A stretch of DNA of 64,000 bases, from positions 310,001-374,000 of the forward strand of contig JAPLCB010000010.1 of the NCBI GenBank assembly GCA_026392455.1, read 5' to 3'. The notes below the pieces were generated by a model. The model was given only the letters and a program-made list of their open reading frames with translations, made no database searches and was not told the origin of the DNA. Below, piece by piece: positions 16,574 through 24,972 of the stretch (within the stretch, counting starts at the first letter, position 1; each line of letters opens with the position of its first letter). The stretch is from Propionibacteriales bacterium. GTDB lineage: Bacteria; Actinomycetota; Actinomycetes; Propionibacteriales; Nocardioidaceae. The position numbers and the translations under genes are program-made.

Positions 16574-18610
16574 TCAGACGACGGTGAGGGTGATGGTGCT
16601 GCCCCGCGGAGCCCGCGTGCCGGAGTCCGGGTCGGACCCGGCCACGCGGTCGACCCCGACGTACAGTCCGCTGCGCCGGACCTCGACGACGAAGCCGAGG
16701 CTGACCAGGATCTCCCGGGCGTCGTCGAGCTTCTTGCGCAGGACGTCGGGGACCTCGATCAGCTCGACCCCCTTGGAGACGACCAGGTCGACCGTGTCGT
16801 TCTTGAAGCCGGTGCCCGAGCTGGGCGTCTGGGAGATCACCCGACCGACCGGCACGGTGTCGCTGAAGGCTTCGCTCGAGGTGACCTTGAAGCCGAGCTC
16901 AGCGAGCTTCGCCTTCGCGTTCTTGGCGAGCTTGTTGGTGAAGTCCGGAATGGTGATCGGCGCGCGGCCCTTGCTGACGAAGAGGGTGATCACCTCGCCG
17001 ACCGGCTTCTCCAGGCCCCCCGCCGGGCTCGACTTCACCACTTCGCCCGCGGCGACGGTCTCGTCGTAGACCTCGTTCTGGACGTCGGCCACCACGAACT
17101 TGGCAGCCTCGAGCAGGGCCCGGGCCTCGTCGAGGGTCTTGCCCCTGGTCCGCGGCACCGTGCTGATCTCGGGTCCCAGGGACAGGATCACGGTGACGGT
17201 GTCGCCCTTGGTCACGCTGCTGCCCGGCTTCGGGCTGCTGCGGATGATGGTGTCAGCGGTCTGGTCGGAGTACTCCGGAGATCCCTCGCGGAGCTTCAGG
17301 CCGGCCTTCTTCAGCTTCGCGGTGGCCTGGGCAACGGTCAGGTTCTCGACCGACGGCACCGTGGCCTGGCGACCGAGGTGCCAGGCTCCGAGACCGGTCA
17401 CCAGAGCGGCGAGCAGGACCGCGACCAGCAGGTACAGCCCGCGTCGCGAGCGGCGCGGAGGAACCCCGCCGGTCGGGCGCGGCTCGGCAGCGATCGGCCG
17501 GGGAGTGTCGCGCGGCCCGGTGACCACGGGCACGACCGGAGGGCGGTTCAGGTCGACCGGCGCGGTGAAGTCGTCATCGAACTGGTGGTTGTAGACCTCG
17601 TCGACGACCACGGGTTCGTCGGCCCCGCGCGGGATGACGCCGGTGCGTTCGACGTCGGGGTCCCGGCGGACGCTCGGCAGCAGGTCGGCCACCAGCTCCG
17701 GGTCCTCGACGACGCCGTGGTCGAGGGCCTGGCGCACCCGGCGTACCTGGTGCAGCAGGACCCGGGCGTCGGACGGACGCAGGTCCCGGTCCCGGGCCGT
17801 GGCCCTGGCCACCAGGGCGTCGACGTACGCCGGTAGCCCCGGGACCCGCAACGACGGCGCCGGGATGTCTTCGTGGACGTGCTTGTACGCCACCTGGATC
17901 GGGCTGTCGGCCTGGTGCGGCTTGGCGCCGGTCAGCATCTCGTAGATCAGGACACCCGCGGCGTACACGTCGGAGCGGGCATCAGCCTTCCCGTCGACGA
18001 CGAGCTCGGGGGAGAGGTAGGAGACCGTCCCGATCAGGACCCCGCCGGTCGCGGTGTGCTGGGTGTCGGCGTTGACGGCGCGGGCGAGACCGAAGTCGGC
18101 GACCTTGACCCGTCCGTCCGGGGCGATGAGGACGTTCTCGGGCTTCACGTCCCGGTGGATGATGCCGGCGCCGTGGGCGGCGGCGAGCGCGGCCAGCACC
18201 GGCTCGATCAGCGCGAGGGCCTTGCCCGGGTCCATCGGGGCGTCGCGTCGGATGACGTCGCGCAGGGTGTTGCCCGGTACGTACTCCATCACCAGGAAGA
18301 GGGTCCCGCGGTCGGCTCCCTGGTCGAAGACCGCGACGACGTTGTGGTGCGAGAGACGCGCCGCCGAGCGGGCCTCGCGCTCGAACCTGGCCACGAACTC
18401 GGGGTCGTCGACCAGCCCGGCGTGCATGATCTTGATCGCGACGGTGCGCTCGAGACGGAGATCCTGGCCCCGGTAGACGGTGGCCATCCCGCCACGGGCG
18501 ATCTGTTCGCCGACCTGGTAGCGCCCGTCGAGGACGCGGCCGATCAGCGGGTCGTCGGCACGACCGGTGCCCTCGCCCGGGTGATCCGTGCGCTCCACAG
18601 CGTCCTCCAT
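16574..18610 (-). CDS. pknL: Serine/threonine protein kinase with four PASTA domains (PknL type)
   Basis: 678 residues. The kinase domain spans about 31-290: glycine loop ARGGMATVY (38-46), Lys60, catalytic HRDVKPEN (152-159) and DFG (172-174). A proline-rich juxtamembrane part, one transmembrane helix near 385-410 and four extracellular PASTA repeats follow, each ending in a VSKG/LSLG-like strand. PASTA domains bind muropeptides or lipid II in PknB-type kinases. Position beside Rv2175c and aroG identifies it as the PknL orthologue; M. tuberculosis PknL lacks PASTA repeats. It is divergent from its likely substrate gene at 18707. Confidence 0.93.
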   Translation of the reverse strand: MEDAVERTDHPGEGTGRADDPLIGRVLDGRYQVGEQIARGGMATVYRGQDLRLERTVAIKIMHAGLVDDPEFVARFEREARSAARLSHHNVVAVFDQGADRGTLFLVMEYVPGNTLRDVIRRDAPMDPGKALALIEPVLAALAAAHGAGIIHRDVKPENVLIAPDGRVKVADFGLARAVNADTQHTATGGVLIGTVSYLSPELVVDGKADARSDVYAAGVLIYEMLTGAKPHQADSPIQVAYKHVHEDIPAPSLRVPGLPAYVDALVARATARDRDLRPSDARVLLHQVRRVRQALDHGVVEDPELVADLLPSVRRDPDVERTGVIPRGADEPVVVDEVYNHQFDDDFTAPVDLNRPPVVPVVTGPRDTPRPIAAEPRPTGGVPPRRSRRGLYLLVAVLLAALVTGLGAWHLGRQATVPSVENLTVAQATAKLKKAGLKLREGSPEYSDQTADTIIRSSPKPGSSVTKGDTVTVILSLGPEISTVPRTRGKTLDEARALLEAAKFVVADVQNEVYDETVAAGEVVKSSPAGGLEKPVGEVITLFVSKGRAPITIPDFTNKLAKNAKAKLAELGFKVTSSEAFSDTVPVGRVISQTPSSGTGFKNDTVDLVVSKGVELIEVPDVLRKKLDDAREILVSLGFVVEVRRSGLYVGVDRVAGSDPDSGTRAPRGSTITLTVV

Positions 18611-18706
18611 ACCTGTGACCGGTGGGGAAGGTCCCGATCAGGGCAAGAGTTTAGAGGGTTCCGGCCCGGAATCGCGGGAGCGCGCTCCGGCTGGAAGGAT
18701 GGGCCT

Positions 18707-19084
18707 GTGACCGACAATTCTGCTGCTGACCCTGTCGACCTCGGCGTCCTGATCGAGCACTGGCTCGACTGGAAGGGCGTGGCGAGCGAGCTCGGCGTCA
18801 CCGTGAGCAAGGTCCGCCAGTACATCCGCGAGCACCAGCTCGCTGCCGCGGTGCCGTCACCGGGGGCCGGGCAGCAGGTCCCGGCCGAGCTGGTCATGGA
18901 CGGTGAGATCGTCAAGGGCGTCTCCGGGCTGATCACCGTCCTGCACGACGGGAACTACGACGACCGGGAGATCCTGGAGTGGATGTTCACCCCCGACGAG
19001 ACCCTCCCCGGGAGGCCGATCGACGCCTTGCGCGAGAACCGTGGGTCGGAGGTCAAGCGGCGCGCGCAGGCGATGTCGCTGTGA
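18707..19084 (+). CDS. Rv2175c-family DNA-binding protein
   Basis: 125 residues with an excisionase-like winged HTH near 22-47 (GVASELGVTVSKVRQYIREHQL) and a conserved C-terminal block (DGEIVKGVSGLITVLHDGNYDDREILEWMFTPDETLPGRPI). The M. tuberculosis homologue binds DNA and loses binding when phosphorylated by PknL. Here too it is divergent from pknL with a 96-bp gap. GTG 18707 is the first start that gives the family length; the upstream open frame is antisense to pknL. Its stop overlaps the start of the RNase gene (GTGA). Confidence 0.92.
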   Translation: MTDNSAADPVDLGVLIEHWLDWKGVASELGVTVSKVRQYIREHQLAAAVPSPGAGQQVPAELVMDGEIVKGVSGLITVLHDGNYDDREILEWMFTPDETLPGRPIDALRENRGSEVKRRAQAMSL

Positions 19085-19539
19085 CGCCCTTCGCCCGCCG
19101 CCTGGCGGGACTCGTGGGGCTCGTTCTCGTCGGCTGCCTGGTCTGGTGGTCGCAGTCGGGTGACCCGTCCGGTGGTCGGACCGCTGAGGGGCCCGCTGCT
19201 ACGGCGACCGCCCAGAGCCAGGCGAACTCGTCGGCGCCCGGGATGCCGTCCCTGGACGACTTCACCGTCGCGATCGGCGACCTGCCGCCCGAAGCGGTCG
19301 ACGTGATCGGTCAGATCGAGGCGGGCGGACCGTTCGCCTACCCCAAGGACGGGGGAGTGTTCGGCAACCGGGAGAAGCTCCTCCCGCTGCGCGAGCGCGG
19401 CTACTACCGCGAGTACACCGTGGCGACACCGGGATCGGCTGACCGCGGGGCGCGCCGGATCATCGCGGGCGGGAACGGGGAGCTCTACTACACCGCCGAC
19501 CACTACCAGAGCTTCCGGTTGATCCAGGCGACCACGTGA
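19081..19539 (+). CDS. Barnase-like guanyl-specific ribonuclease, exported or membrane-anchored
   Basis: 152 residues from GTG 19081 (GTGA overlap with the preceding gene). An N-terminal hydrophobic segment (about 8-24) contains LVGC, which could be a lipobox or part of a membrane anchor. The catalytic N1/T1-type RNase domain covers about 55-152: LPPEAVDVIGQIEAGGPF, DGGVFGNREKLLP, YYREYTVATPG, RGARRIIAG and YYTADHYQSF. These hold the Glu, Arg and His expected in RNase Sa and barnase. A barstar-like protein is encoded immediately after in an overlapping frame. Such RNases act outside the producing cell. Confidence 0.9.
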   Translation: MTPFARRLAGLVGLVLVGCLVWWSQSGDPSGGRTAEGPAATATAQSQANSSAPGMPSLDDFTVAIGDLPPEAVDVIGQIEAGGPFAYPKDGGVFGNREKLLPLRERGYYREYTVATPGSADRGARRIIAGGNGELYYTADHYQSFRLIQATT

Positions 19540-19958
19540 GCGGCCTGGCCGGTCTGCTCGCCGGGCACCGCGAGCCCGGGGTGTACGTCTGGCACGCAGC
19601 GTTCGACGTGGCCGACGTCCGTCGCGCCGTCGAGCACGCCGGCGCCGACTTCGCCCACGTCGACGGTCTGGCGAACCAGACCAAGGGCGAGTTCCTGGCC
19701 GCCGCCGGTCGGGCCCTCGGCTTCCCGAAGTGGTACGGCGGCAACCTGGATGCCTTCGCCGACTGTCTCGACGACCTCGACGTGAACCCGGTGGTGCTGC
19801 TCTGGGACGGCTGGGGAGCACTCGCGCGGGCGGACGCCGAGACGTTCGCCCTGGTGCTGGAGATCGCGAGCGGCCGCGCGGCGGTGGTCACCCCTCCGTT
19901 CAGCCTGCTGCTGCGGGGACCCGGGCCCGAGATCGACGTACCGGCCCTGGACGCCTAG
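19536..19958 (+). CDS. Barstar-family ribonuclease inhibitor
   Basis: 140 residues, start GTG 19536 inside a GTGA overlap with the RNase stop. It matches barstar in FAHVDGLANQTKGEFLAAAGRALGFPKWYGGNLDAFADCLDDL and VVLLWDGWGALA; the LGFP..YGxNLDAxxDCL helix is the family signature and contributes the acidic residues that plug the RNase active site. No signal peptide is present, so it stays in the cytoplasm and should protect the cell from the RNase before export. Immediate overlap makes it the cognate inhibitor. Confidence 0.93.
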   Translation: MSGLAGLLAGHREPGVYVWHAAFDVADVRRAVEHAGADFAHVDGLANQTKGEFLAAAGRALGFPKWYGGNLDAFADCLDDLDVNPVVLLWDGWGALARADAETFALVLEIASGRAAVVTPPFSLLLRGPGPEIDVPALDA

Positions 19959-20242
19959 AAGGCGTCGTCGGACCGGTGCAACCTGCGGGGGGCCGCGGGC
20001 AGCGGCACTGGTGCCGGCGGGGCCTGCGCCACCGGTGGGTCGTCGTCGAGCCAGCCGTCGTGCTGGTCGACGAGAAGCTCGAGGACGATCGGCGGCGCGT
20101 CGGTGACGACCGCCCAGGGGTGGGCCTCGTCGTCGTCCTCGCCGGCGAACCATTGCCGGGACACGGTGACCTCGAAGCCGTCGGACACCAGCTGCCGCTC
20201 GACGGCCCGGACGGCGTCCTCGTCGAAGAAGATCCCGCGCAC
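19955..20242 (-). CDS. Hypothetical protein, acidic, proline-rich tail
   Basis: 95 residues. The first half looks folded (MRGIFFDEDAVRAVERQLVSDGFEVTVSRQWFAGEDDDEAHPWAVVTD); the second half is low-complexity and rich in proline and alanine. I do not recognise a family. It starts 9 bp after the prenyl synthase stop on the same strand, so it is probably the last gene of that transcript, and its stop overlaps the convergent barstar stop by 4 bp. The tight packing supports a real gene. No membrane segment or signal peptide is visible. Confidence 0.65.
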   Translation of the reverse strand: MRGIFFDEDAVRAVERQLVSDGFEVTVSRQWFAGEDDDEAHPWAVVTDAPPIVLELLVDQHDGWLDDDPPVAQAPPAPVPLPAAPRRLHRSDDAF

Positions 20243-20251
20243 CGGTCGGCC

Positions 20252-21370
20252 TCAGACCGTGCGCTGGGTCGCGGCTGCGGCCAGGTCCCGCAGGACGGCC
20301 CGTGCCTCGTCGCGGATGTCGGCCGCCGCGAGCGCCGTCAGGGCGCGGTCGGTCAGCCCGGTGATCATCTCCTCGACCTGCTGGTCCGCGCCGCTGCGTC
20401 GGATCAGCGCCTGCAGCTCGCTCACCTCGGCTGCGCTGAGCGGTCGGCCGAGAGCGCCGTCCAGGTGCTCGCGCTCGGGGCTCGGGAGTCCTTGGAGGGC
20501 CAGCGCGATCAGGACGGTGCGCTTGCCCTCGGAGAGGTCGTCGCCGGCGGGTTTGCCGGTGACGACCGGGTCACCGAAGACGCCGAGGAGATCGTCGCGG
20601 AGCTGGAAGGCCTCGCCGAGGGGAAGGCCGAACCCGGTCAGCTGGTCGATCACCGTCGGGGTGGCGCCGGCGAGCGCCGCGCCGACGTGCAGCGGGCGCT
20701 CGATCGAGTACTTCGCAGACTTGTAGCGGACCACCTGCATCGCCACGTCGACGTCGGTGGTGCCGCGCGCCTGCGCCGACACGTCGAGGAACTGTCCGGT
20801 GACGACCTCGGTCCGGGTCAGGTCGAAGTAGCGCAGAGCGTCGAGGACCTGCTCCGCGGGCAGGCCGCAGGTGCGCAGCAGCTCGTCGGACCAGGAGAGC
20901 AGCAGGTCGCCGAGCAGGATCGCGGCGGAGGCGCCGTACTGCTCGGCGCTGGCGTTCCAGCCGTTCTCGGCGTGCAGGGCCTCGAAGGCACGGTGGGTCG
21001 CGGGACGTCCGCGGCGGGTGTCAGAGGCATCCATGTAGTCGTCGTGCACCAGGGCGCTCGCGTGCAGCAGCTCCAGGGAGGCGCACGCTCGGAGCAGGGC
21101 CTGGGCTTCGGACTGCCCCCCGGGCTCGCGAACGGCCAGGTGGCCCCACCAGCAGAACGAGGCCCGGAACCGCTTGCCGCCGGAGACACTGACCCGGGCG
21201 TGCTCGACGAGCCGTCGGGCGTCCTCGCCGAGGTCGGTCAACCAGGCTGCCTGGGCGTCGATGAAGTCCTGGACACAGTGCTCGATGCCGCTGCGGAAGG
21301 CCTCCGAGTCCCACGTCGGACCGGTGCCGGTGAGGCCGGAGGGGCGTACGACTTCCTGAGACTCGGTCAC
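20252..21370 (-). CDS. idsA: Polyprenyl (GGPP-type) diphosphate synthase
   Basis: 372-residue trans-prenyltransferase. It has GGKRFR (64-69), the first Asp-rich motif DDYMD (110-114) and the second DDLLGVFGD starting at 259; both bind Mg-diphosphate. It elongates isopentenyl units; two residues are not enough to set chain length, but its position beside metF matches mycobacterial idsA2, a geranylgeranyl diphosphate synthase candidate. GTG 21370 was chosen since the longer open frame runs into the divergent metF gene. The gap to metF is 31 bp, so the two promoters must overlap. Confidence 0.9.
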   Translation of the reverse strand: MTESQEVVRPSGLTGTGPTWDSEAFRSGIEHCVQDFIDAQAAWLTDLGEDARRLVEHARVSVSGGKRFRASFCWWGHLAVREPGGQSEAQALLRACASLELLHASALVHDDYMDASDTRRGRPATHRAFEALHAENGWNASAEQYGASAAILLGDLLLSWSDELLRTCGLPAEQVLDALRYFDLTRTEVVTGQFLDVSAQARGTTDVDVAMQVVRYKSAKYSIERPLHVGAALAGATPTVIDQLTGFGLPLGEAFQLRDDLLGVFGDPVVTGKPAGDDLSEGKRTVLIALALQGLPSPEREHLDGALGRPLSAAEVSELQALIRRSGADQQVEEMITGLTDRALTALAAADIRDEARAVLRDLAAAATQRTV

Positions 21371-21401
21371 GTGGCGAGCGTATCCCCGTATCCTCGCCGG
21401 T

Positions 21402-22292
21402 ATGGCGACGGGACGACCCACGAGCATCGCAGCCCTTCTGGGGCAGGGCGAACGCTCCTTCTCTTTCGAGTTCTTTCCTCCCAAGGACGAGGCCGGTGAG
21501 GAGGTGCTGTGGCGTTCCCTGGCCGAGCTGGAGGAGCTGCGTCCCACCTTCGTCTCGGTGACCTACGGAGCCGGCGGCACCACCCGGGACCGGACCATCG
21601 AGATCACCGGGCGGATCGCCCGGGAGACCTCGATGACGCCGATGGCGCACCTGACCTGCGTCGGCCACACCGTCACGGAGCTCTCCGACATCCTGGACTC
21701 GCTGGCCGCGGCCGGGGTCACCAACGTGCTGGCACTGCGCGGCGACCCGGCCGGCGGGCCCGGCACCGCGTGGGTGAGTACCGACGGTGGAGTCGACTAC
21801 GCCGCCGATCTGGTCGGCCTGGTCAAGCAGCGGGGGTCGTTCTCGGTGGGCGTGGCGGTCTTCCCCGAGGGTCACCGCGACTCCAGCTCCCTGGACGCGG
21901 ACGTGGCGGTGATGAAGGCCAAGTACGACGCCGGCGCCGAGTTCGGCGTGACCGAGATGGTGCTGCGCTCGGCGGACTACTTCGGACTCGTCGAGCGCTG
22001 CCGTGCAGCCGGGATCGACATGCCGATCATCCCGGGCATCATGCCGATCCTGGCGATCGGCTCGATGAAGAAGATGGTCGAGCTCTCCGGTCGGGCGATG
22101 CCGACCGAGGTCCTGGAACGGATCGAGCCGCTGGCCGAGAACCCGGAGGCGGTGCGCGCGGAAGGCATCCGGATCGCCACCGAGCTGTGCGACGACCTGC
22201 TCGCCGGCGGAGCCCCCGGCCTGCACTTCTACACCCTGAACCGGAGCAAGGCGACCCGGGAGATCTACGCCGCCCTCGCCGTCAACGCATAG
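21402..22292 (+). CDS. metF: 5,10-methylenetetrahydrofolate reductase
   Basis: 296-residue flavoprotein TIM barrel that makes 5-methyl-THF for methionine synthesis. Motifs: FSFEFFPPKDEAGEE (catalytic Glu in EFFPP), FVSVTYGAGGTTRDRT, AHLTCVGHT, ILALRGD-like VLALRGDPAGG, GVAVFPEGH, KYDAGAEFGVTEM, IIPGIMPI and the C-terminal GLHFYTLNRS. All are typical of bacterial MetF. Divergent from the prenyl synthase, as in mycobacteria (Rv2172c beside Rv2173). No metE or metH is in the window. Confidence 0.93.
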   Translation: MATGRPTSIAALLGQGERSFSFEFFPPKDEAGEEVLWRSLAELEELRPTFVSVTYGAGGTTRDRTIEITGRIARETSMTPMAHLTCVGHTVTELSDILDSLAAAGVTNVLALRGDPAGGPGTAWVSTDGGVDYAADLVGLVKQRGSFSVGVAVFPEGHRDSSSLDADVAVMKAKYDAGAEFGVTEMVLRSADYFGLVERCRAAGIDMPIIPGIMPILAIGSMKKMVELSGRAMPTEVLERIEPLAENPEAVRAEGIRIATELCDDLLAGGAPGLHFYTLNRSKATREIYAALAVNA

Positions 22293-22296
22293 CTGG

Positions 22297-22355
22297 CACT
22301 GCCCTCCGCGGCCCCTGGCTGCGTTGTCCTCGTCCGCCTTGCCAGTCACCACGTT
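22297..22355. repeat. Intergenic sequence sharing blocks with the one at 10111-10191
   Basis: The 79-bp gap between metF and the convergent CrtI-like gene is almost filled by a block related to the gap at 10.1 kb: GGCTGCGTTGTC, then CCGCCTTGCC and CACCACGT. Here the two parts are about 35 bp closer. It may be a small dispersed intergenic repeat with a role in mRNA 3' ends. The two-copy evidence is weak. Confidence 0.4.
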
Positions 22356-22371
22356 GGCCGACGCTGGTTGC

Positions 22372-23679
22372 TCAGCCAGCTGGGCCGATCACCTGGGCCA
22401 CGAGAGCGGCGGACATGCCGACGCTGGGGAGTCCTGCTCCGGGGGTGGTGTGCGCACCGGCCAGGTAGACCCCGGCGATCGGGGAGACCGTGCCGAGCCG
22501 GTGCTTGAGGGTGCCGCGGCCCTGCCAGAGCACGCCCTGGGGTGATCCGTTCCACTCGGTGACGAGGTCGACGGGTGACTTCTCGATCCGGACCTCGACC
22601 TGCTCGCGGATCCGGATCCCACGGCGGGCCAGGGCGGTCACGAGGTCCTCGGCGATCTGGCCCCGACCGAACAGGGTCCAGGCGTGCGCGCCGTCGGGGG
22701 CGGTGCCGCCGGTCCGCAGGACGATCGTCGGATCTCCGTGCAGGACCACCTCGGCCGGGAGGTCCGGGACCTCGCCGGAGACGCCGAGGTAGCACGTCAC
22801 CGGAGGGATCACCGGCATCGTCCGCTCGACGTGCTTCGCGAGTGCCGGCAGCCGCCGCGGATCGATCGCCACCACGACGTGGTCGGCCGGGTGGTCCCCG
22901 CTGGTGGTGCGGACAGCGACGACGCGCTCGTTCTCGACGACCAGGTCGGTGGCGGGGCAGCCGGTGATCACCGTGACGCCACGGGTGCGCAGCCGCTCGG
23001 CCAGGACCTCGGCGAGCTGGCCCATCCCACCGGGCACGGTCCACGACCCGAAATTCTGCTCGACGTAGGACCACACCCCCACCCAGGCCGGGACGTTGCG
23101 GGGATCGTGACCCTCGAAGCGGGCCGCGTGGCTCGCCAGCAGACGCAGCCGGTCGTCCTTGAACTCCTTCGCGAGCATCTTGTGCAGGGTCAGCCGGCTG
23201 TCGAGGAGGCCCTGGGCCTGCTTGCTGACGTGGTCGGGGGACCAGGGCCTCTCGAAGAAGTCCTTGCGGAGCACTTCCCAGACCTCGGCGAAGTCGTCGA
23301 CGTACCTCGTCCAGCGCTCGCCGGCGCCCGGCCCGAGCGCGCCGTCGACGGCCGCCAGCTGGTCGGCCCGGCTGCCGCCGGGCATGTCCAGGACGGTGTC
23401 GTCGTCGAAGCGGTGCTGCTGGACCGGCTGGACCGGCACCAGGTCGATCTCCTTCTCAGCCGGGCGTCCGGACTTGCGGAAGAAGTCCCGGATCACCGCC
23501 GGCAGCAACGTGCTGCTGGGACCTGCGTCCCAGCGGAACCCGTCCTGCTCGACGTAGCCGAGCGCACCGCCCAGTCGCGTGTTCGCCTCCAGCAGGGTCA
23601 CCTCGTGCCCGAGCTTCGCGAGCCGAGCTGCGCTGGCAAGGCCGCCGAAGCCGCCGCCGATCACCACAATGCGTGCCAT
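22372..23679 (-). CDS. Phytoene-desaturase-like FAD oxidoreductase (CrtI family)
   Basis: 435 residues. The N-terminal dinucleotide-binding motif is IVVIGGGFGGLASAARLAKLGHEVTLLEA; the C-terminal FAD motif is GVYLAGAHTTPGAGLPSVGMSAALVA, both typical of carotenoid desaturases and their relatives. ATG 23679 was chosen because AAGG lies 7 bp upstream; GTG 23685 is too close to it. No phytoene synthase is nearby, so a carotenoid role is not established, although a prenyl diphosphate synthase is encoded 1 kb away. It lies 9 bp after the DUF4126 gene on the same strand. Confidence 0.87.
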   Translation of the reverse strand: MARIVVIGGGFGGLASAARLAKLGHEVTLLEANTRLGGALGYVEQDGFRWDAGPSSTLLPAVIRDFFRKSGRPAEKEIDLVPVQPVQQHRFDDDTVLDMPGGSRADQLAAVDGALGPGAGERWTRYVDDFAEVWEVLRKDFFERPWSPDHVSKQAQGLLDSRLTLHKMLAKEFKDDRLRLLASHAARFEGHDPRNVPAWVGVWSYVEQNFGSWTVPGGMGQLAEVLAERLRTRGVTVITGCPATDLVVENERVVAVRTTSGDHPADHVVVAIDPRRLPALAKHVERTMPVIPPVTCYLGVSGEVPDLPAEVVLHGDPTIVLRTGGTAPDGAHAWTLFGRGQIAEDLVTALARRGIRIREQVEVRIEKSPVDLVTEWNGSPQGVLWQGRGTLKHRLGTVSPIAGVYLAGAHTTPGAGLPSVGMSAALVAQVIGPAG

Positions 23680-23688
23680 GCGCACACC

Positions 23689-24279
23689 TTAGGGGGGCGG
23701 GTCGAGGGTTGCGCGCGCCTTCCAGCGCGCCCGCCCGCGGCGGACGACCCGCAGGAGAAGCCGCAGGACGACCAGCCCGAGGACCAGGAGAACCAGGCAG
23801 GCGATCCCTGCCACCCACGGGTGCCTGATCGCCAGCAGGACGATCCCGATGACGGCGATGTCCTCGCCGAGGCTGGCGACGACGTTGGTGACAGGTTCCG
23901 GGGAGGTGTTGATCGCCAGCCTGCTACCGGCCTTGACCGCGTGGCTGGCCAGCGCGGTGGTGCCGCCGAGGGCTGCGTACCCGGCCTGCTCCACGGAGGT
24001 GGCGTCACCGGAGACGAGCAGGGCCAGCGCGGCGCCGATCGTCGGCCGGATGACGGTTGAGACCGCGTCCCACGTCGAGTCGACGTACGGGATCTTGTCG
24101 GCGAAGAACTCGATCCCGGCCATCACGGCCGCGGCTACCAGGACGTCGGTCCGGCCGAGGGCGTCCGGGAGGCCGGCGACGGTGCCGAACCGTTCGGAGA
24201 GTCCGAGAACCAGGACGGCCAGGTAGGCGTTGACGCCGCTGGCCCAGCCGCTGGTGAAGACCAGGGGAAGGAGATCCAT
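23689..24279 (-). CDS. DUF4126 family membrane protein
   Basis: 196 residues with four or five hydrophobic segments: MDLLPLVFTSGWASGVNAYLAVLVLGL at the start, PTIGAALALLVSG, AALGGTTALASHAVKAGSR and IAVIGIVLLAIRHPWVAGIACLVLLVLG near the end, then a basic tail. This matches the DUF4126 family, of unknown function. ATG 24279 is preceded by a purine-rich stretch and gives the family N-terminus. It is the first gene of a two-gene unit with the CrtI-like oxidoreductase. Confidence 0.85.
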   Translation of the reverse strand: MDLLPLVFTSGWASGVNAYLAVLVLGLSERFGTVAGLPDALGRTDVLVAAAVMAGIEFFADKIPYVDSTWDAVSTVIRPTIGAALALLVSGDATSVEQAGYAALGGTTALASHAVKAGSRLAINTSPEPVTNVVASLGEDIAVIGIVLLAIRHPWVAGIACLVLLVLGLVVLRLLLRVVRRGRARWKARATLDPPP

Positions 24280-24330
24280 GCGGTGATTAAAGCGGTTCAC
24301 CCCGTGCGCAGCTGCGCGTACGGTCGACTC

Positions 24331-24972
24331 GTGGAGACGAACTGGACCGAGATCGCCGACCTGGACGCCCTGCTGGCCGTGATCGGTGAGCCTCTGCCGC
24401 GGACCCGGGACAAGGCCCGTCCGTCGCTGACCGAGCTCGACCGGGACTGGCTCGCGGCCTCGCCGTTCTGCGTGATGGCCACCTCGGACGCACGTGGCTG
24501 CTGCGACGCCTCGCCGAAGGGCGACCCGGCCGGGGACCTCGTGCACGTTCTCGACGACGTCACCATCGCGATCGCCGAACGTCCGGGGAACCGTCGCGCC
24601 GACGGTTACCAGAACATCCTGGAGAACCCGCACGTCGGGCTGAACTTCTTCATCCCGGGCCGCGGCGACACCCTGCGGGTCAACGGCCGGGCCCGACTGG
24701 TCTCGGACGCGCCGTTCTTCGACGCGATGGTGGTCCAGGGGCACCGGCCGGTGCTGGCAGTGGTGGTCGAGATCGACGAGCTCTTCCACCACTGTGCCAA
24801 GGCCTTCCTGCGCTCGGGCCTGTGGGACCCGTCGACCTGGGCTCCCCAGGCGCGGGTGCCGCGCCGGGCCGTGGTGGCCCAGCAGCTCGAGGCGGCGGAC
24901 CTGACTCTCGAGGAGCTCGACGCGTACTACGGCGAGCAGTACTCCCGGGGTCTGTACGGGCCCACGCCCTAA
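24331..24972 (+). CDS. PPOX-type FMN flavoprotein (MSMEG_1061-like)
   Basis: 213 residues with a split-barrel flavin fold. Family motifs: ELDRDWLAASPFCVMATSDARGCCDASPKGDPAGDLVHVLDD, IAERPGNRRADGYQNILENPHVGLNFFIPG and DTLRVNGRARLV. These resemble pyridoxamine-phosphate oxidase relatives that bind FMN or F420; the substrate is unknown. GTG 24331 is the likely start because upstream codons read like intergenic DNA; an in-frame start at 24283 is possible. Its stop overlaps the convergent ArsC-like stop by 4 bp. Confidence 0.85.
   Translation: METNWTEIADLDALLAVIGEPLPRTRDKARPSLTELDRDWLAASPFCVMATSDARGCCDASPKGDPAGDLVHVLDDVTIAIAERPGNRRADGYQNILENPHVGLNFFIPGRGDTLRVNGRARLVSDAPFFDAMVVQGHRPVLAVVVEIDELFHHCAKAFLRSGLWDPSTWAPQARVPRRAVVAQQLEAADLTLEELDAYYGEQYSRGLYGPTP

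Noticed and set aside
22372-23679. Carotenoid biosynthesis cluster with the prenyl synthase
   Set aside because: No phytoene synthase or cyclase is present, and metF lies between the two genes; a shared pathway is possible but not supported.
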